In this document: positions 25,007 to 34,925 of the stretch, in pieces | How the letters are laid out: each line of letters opens with the position of its first letter | Numbering within the stretch: the first letter of the stretch is position 1 | Assembly: GCA_021783235.1 (NCBI GenBank) | Contig: JAJXUD010000006.1 | Span: forward strand, 1 to 64,000 | Origin: Myxococcales bacterium | Lineage (GTDB): Bacteria > Myxococcota > Myxococcia > Myxococcales > JAKAPL01 | Direction of reading: 5' to 3' | Length of the DNA: 64,000 nucleotides | Translations under genes and position numbers: made by a program | Notes under the pieces: generated by a model | What the model saw: the letters and a program-made list of their open reading frames with translations, nothing else | Told to the model about the DNA's origin: nothing | Database searches by the model: none

Positions 25007-26257
25007 CTAGCGCTCCAAGAGCTCCGGGTAGAGAGGGAACCGGCGGGTCAGCTCGGCCACCTCGGCCCGCGCCTCGCCCGTCACCCGCTCGTCCGAAGGG
25101 GCCTTCAGCAGCCGGCCGATCATCGCGCCGATCCGCTCGAACTCGGCCGGCCCCATGCCCCGCGTCGTCAGCGCCGGCGTCCCCAGCCGGATGCCGCTCG
25201 TCACCATCGGCTTCTCGGGATCGAAGGGGATCAGGTTCTTGTTGACCGTGATCTCGGCCCGCCCGAGCGCCTCCTCGGCGACCTTGCCGGTCAGGCCGAC
25301 CGAGCGGACGTCGACGAGCACGAGGTGGTTGTCGGTGCCACCCGAGACGAGCCGCAGCCCGGCGGCCGAGAGGGAGCGGGCGAGCGCCTGCGCGTTGTCC
25401 AGGATCCGCTGCTGGTACACCTTGAACTCGGGCCGGAGCGCCTCGCCGAAGGCCACCGCCTTGGCGGCGATGACGTGCATCAGTGGCCCCCCCTGGATGC
25501 CCGGAAAGATTTGGCTGTTGAGCGTCTTGCCGATCGGCTCCTTGCAGAGGATGAGGCCGCCGCGCGGCCCACGCAGCGTCTTGTGCGTGGTGGAGGTGAC
25601 GATCTCGGCGTGCGGCACCGGCGAGGGCGAGAGCCCCACCGCCACGAGCCCGGCGATGTGGGCGATGTCGACCATGAGGGCCGCGCCGACCGAGTCCGCC
25701 GCCGCCCGGAACGCGCCGAAATCGAGGGTCCGCGGGTAGGCCGAGAAGCCGGCCACGATCACCTTCGGCCGGTGCTCCTTCGCGAGCGACGCCACCTGGT
25801 CGTAGTCGACGGTCTCGGTGTCCTTGCGAACGCCGTAGGAGACGACCTTGAAGAGCTTTCCCGAAAAGTTGACCGGCGAGCCGTGGGTCAGGTGGCCGCC
25901 CTGCGCGAGGTCGAGCGCCAGGATCGTGTCGCCCGGCTTCGCGAGCGCGAAGTAGGCCGCCATGTTGGCCTGCGAGCCCGAGTGCGGCTGGACGTTCGCG
26001 GCCTCGGCGCCGAAGAGCCTCTTCGCCCGGTCGATGGCGAGCTGCTCGACCTGGTCGACGAACTCGCAGCCACCGTAGTAGCGCTTGCCTGGATAGCCCT
26101 CGGCGTACTTGTTCGTCAGCGGAGAGCCCATCGCCTCGAGCACCGCCCGGGAGACGAAGTTCTCGCTCGCGATGAGCTCGAGGCCGTCCGCCTGCCGCGC
26201 GATCTCGCGCGAAATCGCCTGATGGATCTCCGGATCCTGCTTCGCGAGCTCGCTCAC
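25007..26257 (-). CDS. glyA: Serine hydroxymethyltransferase
   Basis: The product is 416 residues from a GTG overlapping the rpiB stop. It interconverts serine and glycine with tetrahydrofolate and PLP. Motifs: [60 protein letters not shown] with the PLP Asp, and the Schiff-base Lys in [15 protein letters not shown]. The length is normal and the enzyme is cytoplasmic. Confidence 0.97.
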   Translation of the reverse strand: MSELAKQDPEIHQAISREIARQADGLELIASENFVSRAVLEAMGSPLTNKYAEGYPGKRYYGGCEFVDQVEQLAIDRAKRLFGAEAANVQPHSGSQANMAAYFALAKPGDTILALDLAQGGHLTHGSPVNFSGKLFKVVSYGVRKDTETVDYDQVASLAKEHRPKVIVAGFSAYPRTLDFGAFRAAADSVGAALMVDIAHIAGLVAVGLSPSPVPHAEIVTSTTHKTLRGPRGGLILCKEPIGKTLNSQIFPGIQGGPLMHVIAAKAVAFGEALRPEFKVYQQRILDNAQALARSLSAAGLRLVSGGTDNHLVLVDVRSVGLTGKVAEEALGRAEITVNKNLIPFDPEKPMVTSGIRLGTPALTTRGMGPAEFERIGAMIGRLLKAPSDERVTGEARAEVAELTRRFPLYPELLER

Positions 26258-26709
26258 GTGTCCGCCTCCTCGAGCGCCTTGATCTTCTCCAGCCGCCGGG
26301 CGTGCCGCCCGCCCTCGAAGGCGCCGCCGAGGAACGCGTCGACCACCGCGAGCGCCACCGCCCCGCCGAGCGTCCGCTCGCCGAGGCAGAGGACATTGGC
26401 GTCGTTGTGGGCCCGGGCGAGCCGGGCCTCGAGCTCGTTGGCGCAGACCGCCGCCCGCGCGCCACGGATCTTGTTCGCGGCGATGGACATGCCGATGCCC
26501 GTGCCGCAGACGAGGATCCCGAGCGGCTGCCGCCCGATCGAGACCGCCCGCGCCACCGCCGCCGCGAAGTCGGGGTAGTCGACCGAATCCTCCGAATCGG
26601 TGCCGAGGTCGACGGTGGCGACGCCCCGCTCGGAGAGGTGGCGCGCGATCTCCCGCTTCAGCCGGAGCCCGGCGTGGTCCGACCCGAGGGCGATCGCGCG
26701 ATCGGCCAT
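26254..26709 (-). CDS. rpiB: Ribose-5-phosphate isomerase B
   Basis: The product is 151 residues. RpiB features: [27 protein letters not shown], the catalytic Cys in [43 protein letters not shown] and [18 protein letters not shown]. It interconverts ribose-5-phosphate and ribulose-5-phosphate, the substrate for DHBP synthase encoded nearby. The rpiB-glyA order is common in related genomes. Confidence 0.94.
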   Translation of the reverse strand: MADRAIALGSDHAGLRLKREIARHLSERGVATVDLGTDSEDSVDYPDFAAAVARAVSIGRQPLGILVCGTGIGMSIAANKIRGARAAVCANELEARLARAHNDANVLCLGERTLGGAVALAVVDAFLGGAFEGGRHARRLEKIKALEEADT

Positions 26710-26716
26710 CCGCGGC

Positions 26717-27961
26717 TCAGCCCTTGAAGCGGCGGAAGGCCAGGACCGCGTTGGTCCCGCCGAAGCCGAACGAGTTCGAGAGCACCGCGTCGACCTTCAG
26801 CTCGCGCGCCTGGTTTGGGACGAAGTCGAGGTCGCAGGCGGGGTCGGGGTGCTCGAGGTTGATCGTCGGCGGTAGGACGCCCCGCTGCAGCGTCAGGACG
26901 GAGAAGATCGCCTCGATGGCGCCGGCGGCGCCGAGCAGGTGACCCGTCATCGACTTGGTGGAGGAGATCGCGAGCCTCTTCGCGTGGTCGCCGAAGACGG
27001 TCTTGATGCCCGCCACCTCCGCCGGGTCGCCCGGCGGCGTGCTCGTGCCGTGGGCGTTGATGTAGCCCACGTCGCTCGGCGCGAGCCGCGCGTCGGCGAG
27101 CACCCGCTTCATGCAACGCGCGCCGCCCTCGCCGCCCTCGGCCGGCGCGGTGATGTGGTAGGCGTCGGCCGTCGCGGCGTAGCCCGCGAGCTCCGCGAGG
27201 ATCGCGGCGCCACGGCGCTTCGCGTGCTCGAGCTCCTCGAGGATCACGATGCCCGCGCCCTCACCGGCGACGAAGCCGTCGCGGTCCCGGTCGAACGGTC
27301 GGCTCGCCTTCTCGGGCGCGTCGTTGCGCTGAGAGAGGGCCCGCATCGCGCAGAAGCCGCCGATGCCGAGCGGGGTGATGGCCGCCTCGGTGGCGCCGGC
27401 GATCACCACGTCGGCGTCGCCGTACTGGATCGTCCGCATCGCCTCGCCGATCGCGTGGTTCCCCGTGGCGCAGGCCGAGACCGGCGCCCAGTTCGGCCCC
27501 TTCGCCCCGAAGATCATGCTGATCTGCCCCGGGGCGAGGTTGATGATCATCTGCGGGACGAAGAACGGGCTGATGCGGCGCACACCCTTCTCCGCGACGA
27601 GCTTGGTGGTCTCCTCGAGCACCGCGATGCCGCCGATGCCGCTGCCCACGATCACGCCGACCCGCTCGGCGTTCGAGGGATCGATCCGGAGGCCAGAGGA
27701 GTCGAGCGCCATCCGGGCCGAGGCGACGGCGTACTGCGTGAAGAGGTCCATGCGTCGGACCTCCTTCTTGTCGATGAAGTCCTCGGCCCGAAAGCCTCGC
27801 ACCTCGCCCGCGATCTGGGTGGTGTGCTCGCTCGCGTCGAAATGGCTGATCTTCCCGATGCCCGAGCGGCCGTTGACGAGACTTTGCCAGGTCTCCTCGA
27901 CGCCCGTCCCGAGGGGGGTGACCATCCCCATTCCCGTGACGACGACTCTTCGACGATCCAT
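26717..27961 (-). CDS. fabF: 3-oxoacyl-[ACP] synthase II
   Basis: The product is 414 residues starting [18 protein letters not shown]. The condensing-enzyme triad is present: Cys in [15 protein letters not shown], His in [14 protein letters not shown] and His in [14 protein letters not shown], plus the C-terminal [14 protein letters not shown]. It elongates acyl-ACP with malonyl-ACP. It follows acpP by 40 bp and precedes rpiB by 7 bp. Confidence 0.96.
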   Translation of the reverse strand: MDRRRVVVTGMGMVTPLGTGVEETWQSLVNGRSGIGKISHFDASEHTTQIAGEVRGFRAEDFIDKKEVRRMDLFTQYAVASARMALDSSGLRIDPSNAERVGVIVGSGIGGIAVLEETTKLVAEKGVRRISPFFVPQMIINLAPGQISMIFGAKGPNWAPVSACATGNHAIGEAMRTIQYGDADVVIAGATEAAITPLGIGGFCAMRALSQRNDAPEKASRPFDRDRDGFVAGEGAGIVILEELEHAKRRGAAILAELAGYAATADAYHITAPAEGGEGGARCMKRVLADARLAPSDVGYINAHGTSTPPGDPAEVAGIKTVFGDHAKRLAISSTKSMTGHLLGAAGAIEAIFSVLTLQRGVLPPTINLEHPDPACDLDFVPNQARELKVDAVLSNSFGFGGTNAVLAFRRFKG

Positions 27962-28001
27962 CTCTCGACTCCTCCGAACGCCCGCAGGCCCGCTGCGCCG
28001 C

Positions 28002-28244
28002 CTACTTCTTGTGGGTGTTCACGTAGTTGATGGCGTCCCCGACGGTCTTGATGTGCTCGGCCTCTTCGTCGGGAATCTCGACCTCGAACTCCTCTTCCAT
28101 CGCCATGACGAGCTCGACGATGTCGAGGCTGTCGGCGCCCAGGTCCTCGATGAACGACGACTCGGGCTTGATCTCTTCCTCGCCGACGCCCAGCTGCTCC
28201 GCGATGATCGACTTCACCTTCTGCTCGACCGACGTGTCTGCCAT
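28002..28244 (-). CDS. acpP: Acyl carrier protein
   Basis: The product is 80 residues. The start is MADTSVEQ, preceded by AAGGAGGGC; an upstream in-frame Met is not supported. The acidic helical protein carries the phosphopantetheine Ser in [20 protein letters not shown]. It carries acyl chains for FabD/G/H/F encoded around it. Confidence 0.97.
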   Translation of the reverse strand: MADTSVEQKVKSIIAEQLGVGEEEIKPESSFIEDLGADSLDIVELVMAMEEEFEVEIPDEEAEHIKTVGDAINYVNTHKK

Positions 28245-28293
28245 TGCGCCCTCCTTGGGGGACCAGCTGCGGCGAACCCTTCGCCGCGTCAAG

Positions 28294-29040
28294 CTACATG
28301 TACATGCCGCCGTTGACTCGGAGAACCTCGCCGGTCACGTAGGCCGCCTCGCGCGAGGCGAGGAACACGACGGCATTTGCGACGTCCTCGGCCGTCCCGA
28401 GCCGCCCCGAGGGGATCAGCTCGATCAGCTTCTGCCGCTGCGCCTCGGGGATGACCTGCGTCATGTCCGTGTCGATGAACCCCGGCGCGACCGCGTTGAC
28501 TCGAATGTTCCGGGAGGCGAGCTCCCGGGCAAGGCTCTTCGTGAGGCCGATGAGCGCCGCCTTCGTGGCGCTGTAAACGGTCTGACCGGCGTTGCCCATC
28601 TCGCCGACGACGGACGAGAGGTTTACGATCGCCCCCTGACGTTGCTTCATCATCGGGCGCGAAACCGCCTTCGCGAGGTTGAGCGCTCCCTTGACGTTCA
28701 CGGCGAGCTGCCGCTCGACGTCCTCGTCCTTGAGGCGCACCACGAGCCCGTCGACCGCCACCCCGGCGTTGTTGACGAGCACGTCCACCCGCCCCCAGTC
28801 GGAGACGAGCTCCTCCACCGCCTTCGCCGCGGCGACGCCGTCGGCGACGTCGAAGCGCAAGAGCTTCACCTCCCCGCCCGCCTCCTGCGCCAGCCGGGCC
28901 GTCTCGGCCGCGGCGGCCTCGTTACCGGCGTAGTTCACGGCCACCTTGGCGCCGCGCTTCGCGAAGGCGAGGCAGCAGGCCCGCCCGATGCCACGCGAAC
29001 CCCCGGTGACGAGGGCCACCTGTCCCGAGAAGTCGCTCAC
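28294..29040 (-). CDS. fabG: 3-oxoacyl-[ACP] reductase
   Basis: The product is 248 residues, an SDR-fold NADPH reductase. It has the nucleotide motif [17 protein letters not shown] in VLVNNAGVA, the catalytic Ser/Tyr/Lys ([21 protein letters not shown]) and the C-terminal [15 protein letters not shown]. It reduces 3-ketoacyl-ACP. It overlaps the fabD stop by 4 bp. Confidence 0.96.
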   Translation of the reverse strand: MSDFSGQVALVTGGSRGIGRACCLAFAKRGAKVAVNYAGNEAAAAETARLAQEAGGEVKLLRFDVADGVAAAKAVEELVSDWGRVDVLVNNAGVAVDGLVVRLKDEDVERQLAVNVKGALNLAKAVSRPMMKQRQGAIVNLSSVVGEMGNAGQTVYSATKAALIGLTKSLARELASRNIRVNAVAPGFIDTDMTQVIPEAQRQKLIELIPSGRLGTAEDVANAVVFLASREAAYVTGEVLRVNGGMYM

Positions 29041-29984
29041 GCCGCCTCCTTCGGAGCGAGGCCGGCGAGCGTCTTGTCGAGCGAGGCCTGATCCTCGACG
29101 TTGAACGAGGAGATCTCCCGGTCGATCCGCTTGACGAGGCCGCAGAGCACCCGCCCCGGACCGATCTCGACCACCCGGTCGACCCCGTGGGTTCGCAGCG
29201 CGCGGACGCAGTCGGTCCAGCGGACCGGCGCCGTGACCTGAGCCACGAGCAGCTCGACGAGCCGGCCGGGCTCGGCATTGGGCGTCGCCTCGACGTTCGA
29301 GACGACGGGCGCCGCGAGCGGCTTCCAGGCGATCTTCGAGAGGAGCGCCCGGAGCGGGGCCTGTACGGGGGCCATGAGCGAGCTGTGGAAGGGGGCGCTC
29401 ACGGGCAGCGGCATCACCCGCTTCGCCCCGAGCGCCTGGGCCCGCTCGCCGGCGCGGGCGACCGCCGCGGCGTGACCCGAGATGACGGTCTGGCCCGGCT
29501 CGTTGAAGTTCGCCGGCTGGACCTTCTCCGACGCCGTCGAGGCCTCGCCGCAGGCCTCCTGGACGAGCTCGGGGGCGAGGCCGAGGACCGCCGCCATGGC
29601 GCCCTGCCCCTCCGGAACCGCCTCCTGCATCAGCCGGCCGCGCTCGCGGACGGCCCGAACCGCCTCGGAGAGCGGCATCGCGCCCATCGCGCAGAGGGCC
29701 GACAGCTCGCCGAGCGAATGGCCCGCGGCGAAGGCCGGCGCGGGCAGCCGCTTCGCGAGCACCGCGTGGGCGGCGACGCTCACCGCGAGGATCGCGGGCT
29801 GGGTGTTCGCCGTGCGCCGAAGCTCGGCCTCCGGCCCCTCGAAGCAGAGCTTCGAGAGCCGCTCGCCGAGCGCGTCGTCGGCCGCCTCGAAGACCTCCCG
29901 CGCCTCTGGAAAGCGCTCGTAAAGCTCGCGGCCCATGCCGACCGCCTGCGAGCCCTGCCCCGGGAAGAGGAACGCGACGCTCAT
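29037..29984 (-). CDS. fabD: Malonyl-CoA:ACP transacylase
   Basis: The product is 315 residues. [14 protein letters not shown] opens the domain. The catalytic Ser is in [12 protein letters not shown] and the His in [10 protein letters not shown]; the Arg in [13 protein letters not shown] binds the malonyl carboxylate. It supplies malonyl-ACP. It starts 1 bp after the fabH stop. Confidence 0.96.
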   Translation of the reverse strand: MSVAFLFPGQGSQAVGMGRELYERFPEAREVFEAADDALGERLSKLCFEGPEAELRRTANTQPAILAVSVAAHAVLAKRLPAPAFAAGHSLGELSALCAMGAMPLSEAVRAVRERGRLMQEAVPEGQGAMAAVLGLAPELVQEACGEASTASEKVQPANFNEPGQTVISGHAAAVARAGERAQALGAKRVMPLPVSAPFHSSLMAPVQAPLRALLSKIAWKPLAAPVVSNVEATPNAEPGRLVELLVAQVTAPVRWTDCVRALRTHGVDRVVEIGPGRVLCGLVKRIDREISSFNVEDQASLDKTLAGLAPKEAA

Positions 29985-29985
29985 C

Positions 29986-30966
29986 TCACCACCTCACGAT
30001 CCCACTGCCCCAGGCCATGCCGCCGCCGATCGCCATCATGCCGATGAGGTCCCCGGCCTTCAGGCCGCCGGCCCGGTTCGCCTCGTCGAGAGTCATGGGG
30101 AGCGAGGCCGTGGAGGTGTTTCCGTACTTCTCGAGGTTGAGCCAGCAGCGCGACATCGGGATGTCGAAGCGCTTGAGCACCGCCTCCAGGATGCGCAGGT
30201 TCGCCTGGTGGGCGACGACGTGCTGCAGATCGCCCGGCCGGAGCCCGTTGAAGGCGAGCGCCTCCGCGAAGGCGTCCGAGAGGCTCCGCACGGCCACCTT
30301 GTAGACCTCCCGGCCGTTCATGTGGACGTAGTGCAGCCTCTCCTTGACGGTCGCCTCGCTCGTCGGGTGCCGCGAGCCGCCGCCCGGGATGCAGAGGATC
30401 TCGGCCAGCCGGCCGTCGCTGTGGAGGTGGGTCGAGAGGATGCCCCGCTCGCCCTGGCTCGGGCCGACCAGCATCGCGCCGGCGGCGTCGCCGAACAGGA
30501 CGCAGCTGTTCCGGTCGGTCCAGTCGACGACCCGCGAGAGCAGCTCGACGCCGATGACGAGCACCCGCTGGTGCTGCCCCGCCGAGATGAACTTGTCGGC
30601 GATCGACAGGCCGTAGAGCGAGCCCGCGCAGGCCGCCGAGATGTCGAAGGCGGCCGCCCGCTCGAGCCCGAGCTTCGCCTGCACGAAGGCAGCGCACGAG
30701 GGCAACGGCATGTCCGGCGAGATGGTGCCGACGACGAGGAGGTCGACCTCCTCGGGCTTCACCCCCGCCATCTCGAGCGCCTTGCGCCCGGCGGCGGCGG
30801 CCATGTCGCTCGAGGCCTCGTCGGGGGCGGCGATGCGCCGCTCGCGAATGCCGGTCCGCTCGACGATCCACTGGTCGGTCGTATCGACCATCTTCTCGAG
30901 ATCGTGGTTCGTCAGGATCTTCTGGGGGACGTACGACCCCGTCCCGAGGATCTGGCTCTTCGGCAT
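29986..30966 (-). CDS. fabH: 3-oxoacyl-[ACP] synthase III
   Basis: The product is 326 residues starting MPKSQILGTGSYVPQKILTN. The triad is present: Cys in FDISAACAGSLYGL, His in VVAHQANLRILEAV and Asn in EKYGNTSTAS. Other motifs are WIVERTGIRERRIA and GGGMAWGSGIVRW. It initiates fatty-acid synthesis from acyl-CoA and malonyl-ACP. It lies 4 bp after plsX. Confidence 0.96.
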   Translation of the reverse strand: MPKSQILGTGSYVPQKILTNHDLEKMVDTTDQWIVERTGIRERRIAAPDEASSDMAAAAGRKALEMAGVKPEEVDLLVVGTISPDMPLPSCAAFVQAKLGLERAAAFDISAACAGSLYGLSIADKFISAGQHQRVLVIGVELLSRVVDWTDRNSCVLFGDAAGAMLVGPSQGERGILSTHLHSDGRLAEILCIPGGGSRHPTSEATVKERLHYVHMNGREVYKVAVRSLSDAFAEALAFNGLRPGDLQHVVAHQANLRILEAVLKRFDIPMSRCWLNLEKYGNTSTASLPMTLDEANRAGGLKAGDLIGMMAIGGGMAWGSGIVRW

Positions 30967-30970
30967 GGTC

Positions 30971-32134
30971 CTAGTGTCTCCGTGAATCGGTCGGCGCGGG
31001 GGCGTCTTCCTCCGCGCTCCTTCGACCGCCAACGCCCTTGCCCTCGCCGCCATTTCCCTCCGCGCCCGCGGCTCCCCGTCCGGCCTTTCCCTTGGCCGGG
31101 CGGCCGCAGAGATCGCGACCGAGCTGTGCGGCGCGCGAGAGCTCGGGTCCCATCCCGACCGCGGCGGCCTCCGCCGCCACGCGGATCGCGTTGCGGATGG
31201 CCTTGGGTCCGCTTCGGCCGTGGGCGATGATGCCGACGCCGTCCACCCCGATGAGCGGCGCGCCGCCGTGCTCGTCCCAGTCGATGGTCGCCTTGAAGCG
31301 GCGCAGCGCCGGCCGTGCGAGCGCCATCCCCGCGGTCGCCGCGAGGCTCGAGCCGACCGACCGGCGCAAGAGCTCGATCATCGCCTGAGCGCAGCCTTCG
31401 ATGGCCTTCAGGACCACGTTGCCGGTGAAGCCGTCGGTGACGACGACGTCGACCTCGCCGCCGAGGATGTCCTTGCCCTCGGCGTAGCCCGAAAATCGCA
31501 CTCCAGCCGCGCGGCTCAAGGCCTCGGCGGCCTCGCGCGTCAGCTCCGTCCCCTTCGTCGCCTCCTCGCCGTTCGCGAGGACCGCGATCCGGGGCCGCTC
31601 GACGCCGAGCATGCGCCGCATGTAGACCTCGCCCATCAGAGCGAACTGGACCAGGTGGACCGCCTTGCAGTCGGTGTTCGCGCCGGCGTCGAGAAGGAGG
31701 GTCTTGCCGCCGAGGCTCGGGATGAGCGCCGCGATGGCGGGCCGCTCGACCCCCTCGAGCCGGCCGACGACCAGGACCGCCCCGGCCATCACCGCACCCG
31801 AGTTCCCAGCGCTCACCATGGCGTCGGCCTCGCCCTTCGCGAGAAGGTCGAAGCAGACGCGGATGGAAGAGTCCTTCTTCTGCCGGAGCGCCTGGCCCGG
31901 GTGCTCGCCCATCTCCACGACCTCGGTGGCGTGGCGGACCTCGATGGTCCCGGCGGGCAGCGCCCCCTGCTTCGCGAGCTCGGAGCGGATCCGCGGCTCG
32001 TCGCCCACGAGCAGGACGCGCAGCGGCAGCCCGAGGTCGCGAACCGCCTCGGCGGCGCCGGCGACGACCGCGCCCGGGGCATGGTCCCCGCCCATCGCGT
32101 CGAGCGCGATTCGCAGTGTCGAGGTCTGGATCAA
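30971..32134 (-). CDS. plsX: Phosphate acyltransferase PlsX
   Basis: The product is 387 residues. PlsX makes acyl-phosphate from acyl-ACP for phospholipid synthesis. Conserved features: IALDAMGGDHAPGAVVAGA, SIRVCFDLLAKGEADAMVSAGNSGAVMAG, LLDAGANTDCKAVHLVQFALMG and DVVVTDGFTGNVVLKAIEG. The last 50 residues form a Gly/Lys-rich low-complexity extension beyond the usual end. It sits 15 bp after rpmF. Confidence 0.95.
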   Translation of the reverse strand: MIQTSTLRIALDAMGGDHAPGAVVAGAAEAVRDLGLPLRVLLVGDEPRIRSELAKQGALPAGTIEVRHATEVVEMGEHPGQALRQKKDSSIRVCFDLLAKGEADAMVSAGNSGAVMAGAVLVVGRLEGVERPAIAALIPSLGGKTLLLDAGANTDCKAVHLVQFALMGEVYMRRMLGVERPRIAVLANGEEATKGTELTREAAEALSRAAGVRFSGYAEGKDILGGEVDVVVTDGFTGNVVLKAIEGCAQAMIELLRRSVGSSLAATAGMALARPALRRFKATIDWDEHGGAPLIGVDGVGIIAHGRSGPKAIRNAIRVAAEAAAVGMGPELSRAAQLGRDLCGRPAKGKAGRGAAGAEGNGGEGKGVGGRRSAEEDAPAPTDSRRH

Positions 32135-32149
32135 GCGCTCGGCCGAAGG

Positions 32150-32326
32150 CTAGGCGGTCTCGAGGACCTGGCGGCCGTTGTAGTTGCCGCAGGCCTTGCA
32201 GGCGCAGTGCGGCTCGACCGGCTCCCGGCACTTCGGGCAGGTGGCGACGGCGACGCGAGCGACCTTCCAGTGGGCCCGGCGACGGTCGCGCCGCATCTTC
32301 GAGGTGCGCTTCTTCGGAACTCCCAT
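32150..32326 (-). CDS. rpmF: 50S ribosomal protein L32 (zinc-ribbon form)
   Basis: The product is 58 residues: MGVPKKRTSKMRRDRRRAHW at the start, then a zinc ribbon of CPKC and CACKAC, ending NYNGRQVLETA. Cys pairs identify the zinc-binding (C+) type. It lies between the DUF177 gene and plsX, the usual order in this operon. Confidence 0.96.
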   Translation of the reverse strand: MGVPKKRTSKMRRDRRRAHWKVARVAVATCPKCREPVEPHCACKACGNYNGRQVLETA

Positions 32327-32360
32327 GGCTCTACCTCTTCTTCAAAGACGCCACTTCGCG

Positions 32361-32924
32361 TCAGTTGGACAGCTTCACCGATCGCAGCTTTTCCCAGCGG
32401 GGATCGAACGGTCTCGGCGCGCAACCACAGGGCCCCTCGTTCAGATCGCGGCCGCAGCTGGGGCAGAGGCCCGCGCAGCCTTCCCGGCAGAGAGCGTCCA
32501 TGGGGAGAGCCAGGAGGATCTGCTCGCGGACGATCGGCTCGAGCTCGATGTGGCGGCCGTCGAAGGTCTCCTCGTCGATTCGGGCGGAGCCAAAGCTCGC
32601 GGTCCCGCCCGCCTCCCGCTCCTCGCTCTTCTCTGCCACCTCTTCCCGCTCGCGCGGCACGAGGTTCAGGGTGAATGACACCGGCACGGCCACCTTCACC
32701 TGCGCGAGGCAGCGCCGGCACTCGGTGGCGAGCGGAGCGGACAGGGAGCCCCGGACGAGAACGCCCTGGTCGACCTTCTCGAGCCGCCCCGTCAGCTTGG
32801 CCGGCGCGACCGACCAGAAGCCGGTCTTGCGCTCCCCGTCGAGGAGCTGGTCGAGCCACGGCTGGCCGAGATCCTCCGTGAGATCGAGCCCTTCCTCGCC
32901 GATTTCTTCGATGGTGAAGCGCAT
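32361..32924 (-). CDS. DUF177/YceD-family protein
   Basis: The product is 187 residues starting MRFTIEEIGEEGLDL. Family features: the CRRCLA motif after a beta-rich half, the acidic ...ELEPIVREQILLALPMDALC block, and the C-terminal Cys cluster CREGCAGLCPSCGRDLNEGPC, which could bind a metal. YceD homologues are linked to 23S rRNA processing and L32 supply in bacteria and plastids. It is the first gene of the rpmF-plsX-fab operon. Confidence 0.9.
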   Translation of the reverse strand: MRFTIEEIGEEGLDLTEDLGQPWLDQLLDGERKTGFWSVAPAKLTGRLEKVDQGVLVRGSLSAPLATECRRCLAQVKVAVPVSFTLNLVPREREEVAEKSEEREAGGTASFGSARIDEETFDGRHIELEPIVREQILLALPMDALCREGCAGLCPSCGRDLNEGPCGCAPRPFDPRWEKLRSVKLSN

Positions 32925-32956
32925 GTGCGGAAGGTCCCCATCGCCGGGAGCGCGAG

Positions 32957-32986
32957 GATGTACCAATGGGCCCGGAGGCCTGTCAA
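32957..32986 (-). promoter_or_regulatory. Probable sigma-70 promoter of the DUF177-rpmF-plsX-fab operon
   Basis: On the minus strand, a perfect TTGACA (32981-32986) is followed after 18 bp by TACATC (32957-32962) within GGTACATCC. The predicted start lies about 25 nt before the DUF177 ATG. Confidence 0.55.
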
Positions 32987-33212
32987 GCAAGCATCCCGGC
33001 GCCGATCTCGCCGTCCCCGGCGTCACTGGACGGCTTTGGGGTTGTAACCCGCCGCCCCATCCGGGGCTTCCGCCGCCCGAGAAACCGGAGTGAACCAGCG
33101 ACGGCCGGGGGCGCGTCCGGGGGCCTTGGGGCGCCGGCGCTCGAGGGCGCGGCGACTCGCCCCCCCCCGATGCGCACGGTCCCCCGGGCTACGTCCGTCG
33201 CCCTGACTCGGC

Positions 33213-33241
33213 TTGACGCCCAGCGGCGACGCGCTTAGGAC
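33213..33241 (+). promoter_or_regulatory. Possible promoter of the cus operon
   Basis: TTGACG (33213-33218) and TAGGAC (33236-33241) are 17 bp apart. Transcription would begin almost at the ATG at 33249, implying a leaderless message, or the -10 match is fortuitous. Confidence 0.35.
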
Positions 33242-33248
33242 AGAGGGC

Positions 33249-33620
33249 ATGCGCGCCGGCCGCCTCACCGCCGTCCTCTGCCTGCTCGGCCTGTCGCTCT
33301 CCGCGGCGGTGGGGCCTGGGATCCGGCTCCTGCGCTGCACGCTCACGGGCCGCGTCTCCATCGACTGCTGCTGCGACGCCTCCGGCGGGGCCGCGCCGGA
33401 CGCGCTCGGCGGGCCATCGACCCAGGGCTGCTGCACCGTGCAGCGGCTCGCCTCGCCCTGGAGCGCCCACCAGCTCTCGGCGCGCCCCCCGAGCCTCGCG
33501 GCCGCGCCGGACCTGGCCCGGCCGACCCTCGCCACGGGCCTCGCTGCCCGCGCCTTCCAACGCCCTGCCGCGCCGTCGCTCTACCCGCCGCCGCTCTGGC
33601 TGCGGGTCTCCCGCGTCTAG
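33249..33620 (+). CDS. Small Cys-rich secreted protein heading the efflux operon
   Basis: The product is 123 residues with a signal peptide (MRAGRLTAVLCLLGLSLSAA). The mature part has a CCCD cluster at about residues 36-38 (VSIDCCCDASGG) and a CC pair (TQGCCTV) about 20 residues later, then a low-complexity Ala/Pro tail. It is not a recognised family. Position 57 bp upstream of the tolC-like gene and the clustered Cys suggest a periplasmic metal-binding accessory of the efflux pump; this is inference. Confidence 0.6.
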   Translation: MRAGRLTAVLCLLGLSLSAAVGPGIRLLRCTLTGRVSIDCCCDASGGAAPDALGGPSTQGCCTVQRLASPWSAHQLSARPPSLAAAPDLARPTLATGLAARAFQRPAAPSLYPPPLWLRVSRV

Positions 33621-33677
33621 CCGCTCCTCGCGCCCAACTCTTTCGGGCGCCGCATCCGCGGTGCCCCGCGAGGACTC

Positions 33678-34925
33678 ATGCTCCCTCTGCTGCTCGGGCT
33701 GGCGCTCCAGGCGCCGGCCCCGCTCCACCTCCAAGACCTCCTGAAGGAGGCGCGCGACCAGAACCCCGAGCTGCGAGCGGCGCTCGCCGAGCTGCGCGCG
33801 GCGCGCGCGTCCGTCGCGCCGGCGGGCGCGCTCGACGACCCGATGCTGATGCTCCAGCTCTGGAACGGCCCCGTCGACTTCTCGTCGGTGCCGCTGATGC
33901 TCCAGCTCTCGGAGACGTTCCCGCTCGGCGGAAAGCGCTCCCGCCGCCGGGAGGCCGCCCGGGCCGACGAGCGCTCGGGTGAGGCAAACGCCGCGGCCAA
34001 GGCGCGGGACGTCGAGGAGGCGGTGGCGAACGCCTACTTCGATCTCTTCATGATCGACCGGACGCTCGACGTCGACCGCGAGCTCGAGGGGCTCGTGGCC
34101 GCCATGACCGAGGCGGCCTCGGCCCGGATCGCCTCGGGCAAGGGCGAGCTCGCCGATCAGCTCGACTCCCAGGGCGAGACGCTCCAGCTCCAGGCCGACG
34201 AGGAGACGGCCACGGCCCAGCGCGTCTCGGCGAGCGCACGGCTCGCGACCCTCTTGGACCGCGACCCGGAGCTGCCGCTCGGCCCGACCGGCGTGCCGGC
34301 GCTCCTCCCCTCGCTGCCGGCGCAAGCCACGCTGCGCGACCGGGCGCTCGCCTCCCGGCCGGAGCTCGCCGCCGCCGACGCCGCCGTGGCCGCGGCGAAC
34401 GCCCAGCTCGGGCTCGCGCAGGCCGAGCGGATCCCGGACCTGGGGCTCTCGGCGGGCGAGATGCACGCCTTCGGCGGCCCGCCCGGAGTCCGCGACTTCC
34501 TCTTCCTGGGCGTTCAGACGAACCTGCCGATCTTCGACGGCGAGAAGAACGGCCCGAAGATCGAGGCCGCGACCGCCCGGCTCGACGCGATGCGGGAGGC
34601 CGTCCGAGCGCTCCGCAACCGGATCCTCGCCGAGGTGGCCGACGCCTACGCACACGTCGAGGCCGAGGAGCACCTCATCCATCTCCACCACCGGCTCATC
34701 CCGCTCTCGCGCCAGGCGTTCGAGAGCTCGATCTCGAGCTACGCCGCCGGCCGCTCCGACTTCTTGCGGGTCCTCGACGGCGCCCGGAAGCTGCAGATGC
34801 ACGAGCTCGACCTCGCCGCCCACCTCGGCGCCTACGAGCAAGCGCTCGCCGCGCTCGAGCACGCCGTCGGAACGGATCTCGGCCTCGCGGCGCACGCCGA
34901 AGAGGGCTCCCTGGAGGCACACTGA
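33678..34925 (+). CDS. cusC: CusC/TolC-family outer-membrane efflux protein
   Basis: The product is 415 residues. A short signal (MLPLLLGLALQAPAPL) precedes two OEP repeats: LLKEARDQNPELRAALAELRAARA and LASRPELAAADAAVAAANAQLGLAQAERIPDLGL. Long coiled-coil helices follow, ending ...SYAAGRSDFLRVLDGARKL. It forms the trimeric outer-membrane duct. It overlaps the adaptor gene start by 1 bp. cusC is a role-based symbol; the metal is not determined. Confidence 0.85.
   Translation: MLPLLLGLALQAPAPLHLQDLLKEARDQNPELRAALAELRAARASVAPAGALDDPMLMLQLWNGPVDFSSVPLMLQLSETFPLGGKRSRRREAARADERSGEANAAAKARDVEEAVANAYFDLFMIDRTLDVDRELEGLVAAMTEAASARIASGKGELADQLDSQGETLQLQADEETATAQRVSASARLATLLDRDPELPLGPTGVPALLPSLPAQATLRDRALASRPELAAADAAVAAANAQLGLAQAERIPDLGLSAGEMHAFGGPPGVRDFLFLGVQTNLPIFDGEKNGPKIEAATARLDAMREAVRALRNRILAEVADAYAHVEAEEHLIHLHHRLIPLSRQAFESSISSYAAGRSDFLRVLDGARKLQMHELDLAAHLGAYEQALAALEHAVGTDLGLAAHAEEGSLEAH

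Larger units (their letters stand above)
32925..33248. other. Divergent intergenic region
   Basis: This 324-bp gap separates the fab operon (minus) from the cus operon (plus). I see two promoter-like elements, one facing each way, and no gene or stable RNA. The middle contains a GC-rich run with eight or nine consecutive C near 33160-33170. Confidence 0.6.
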
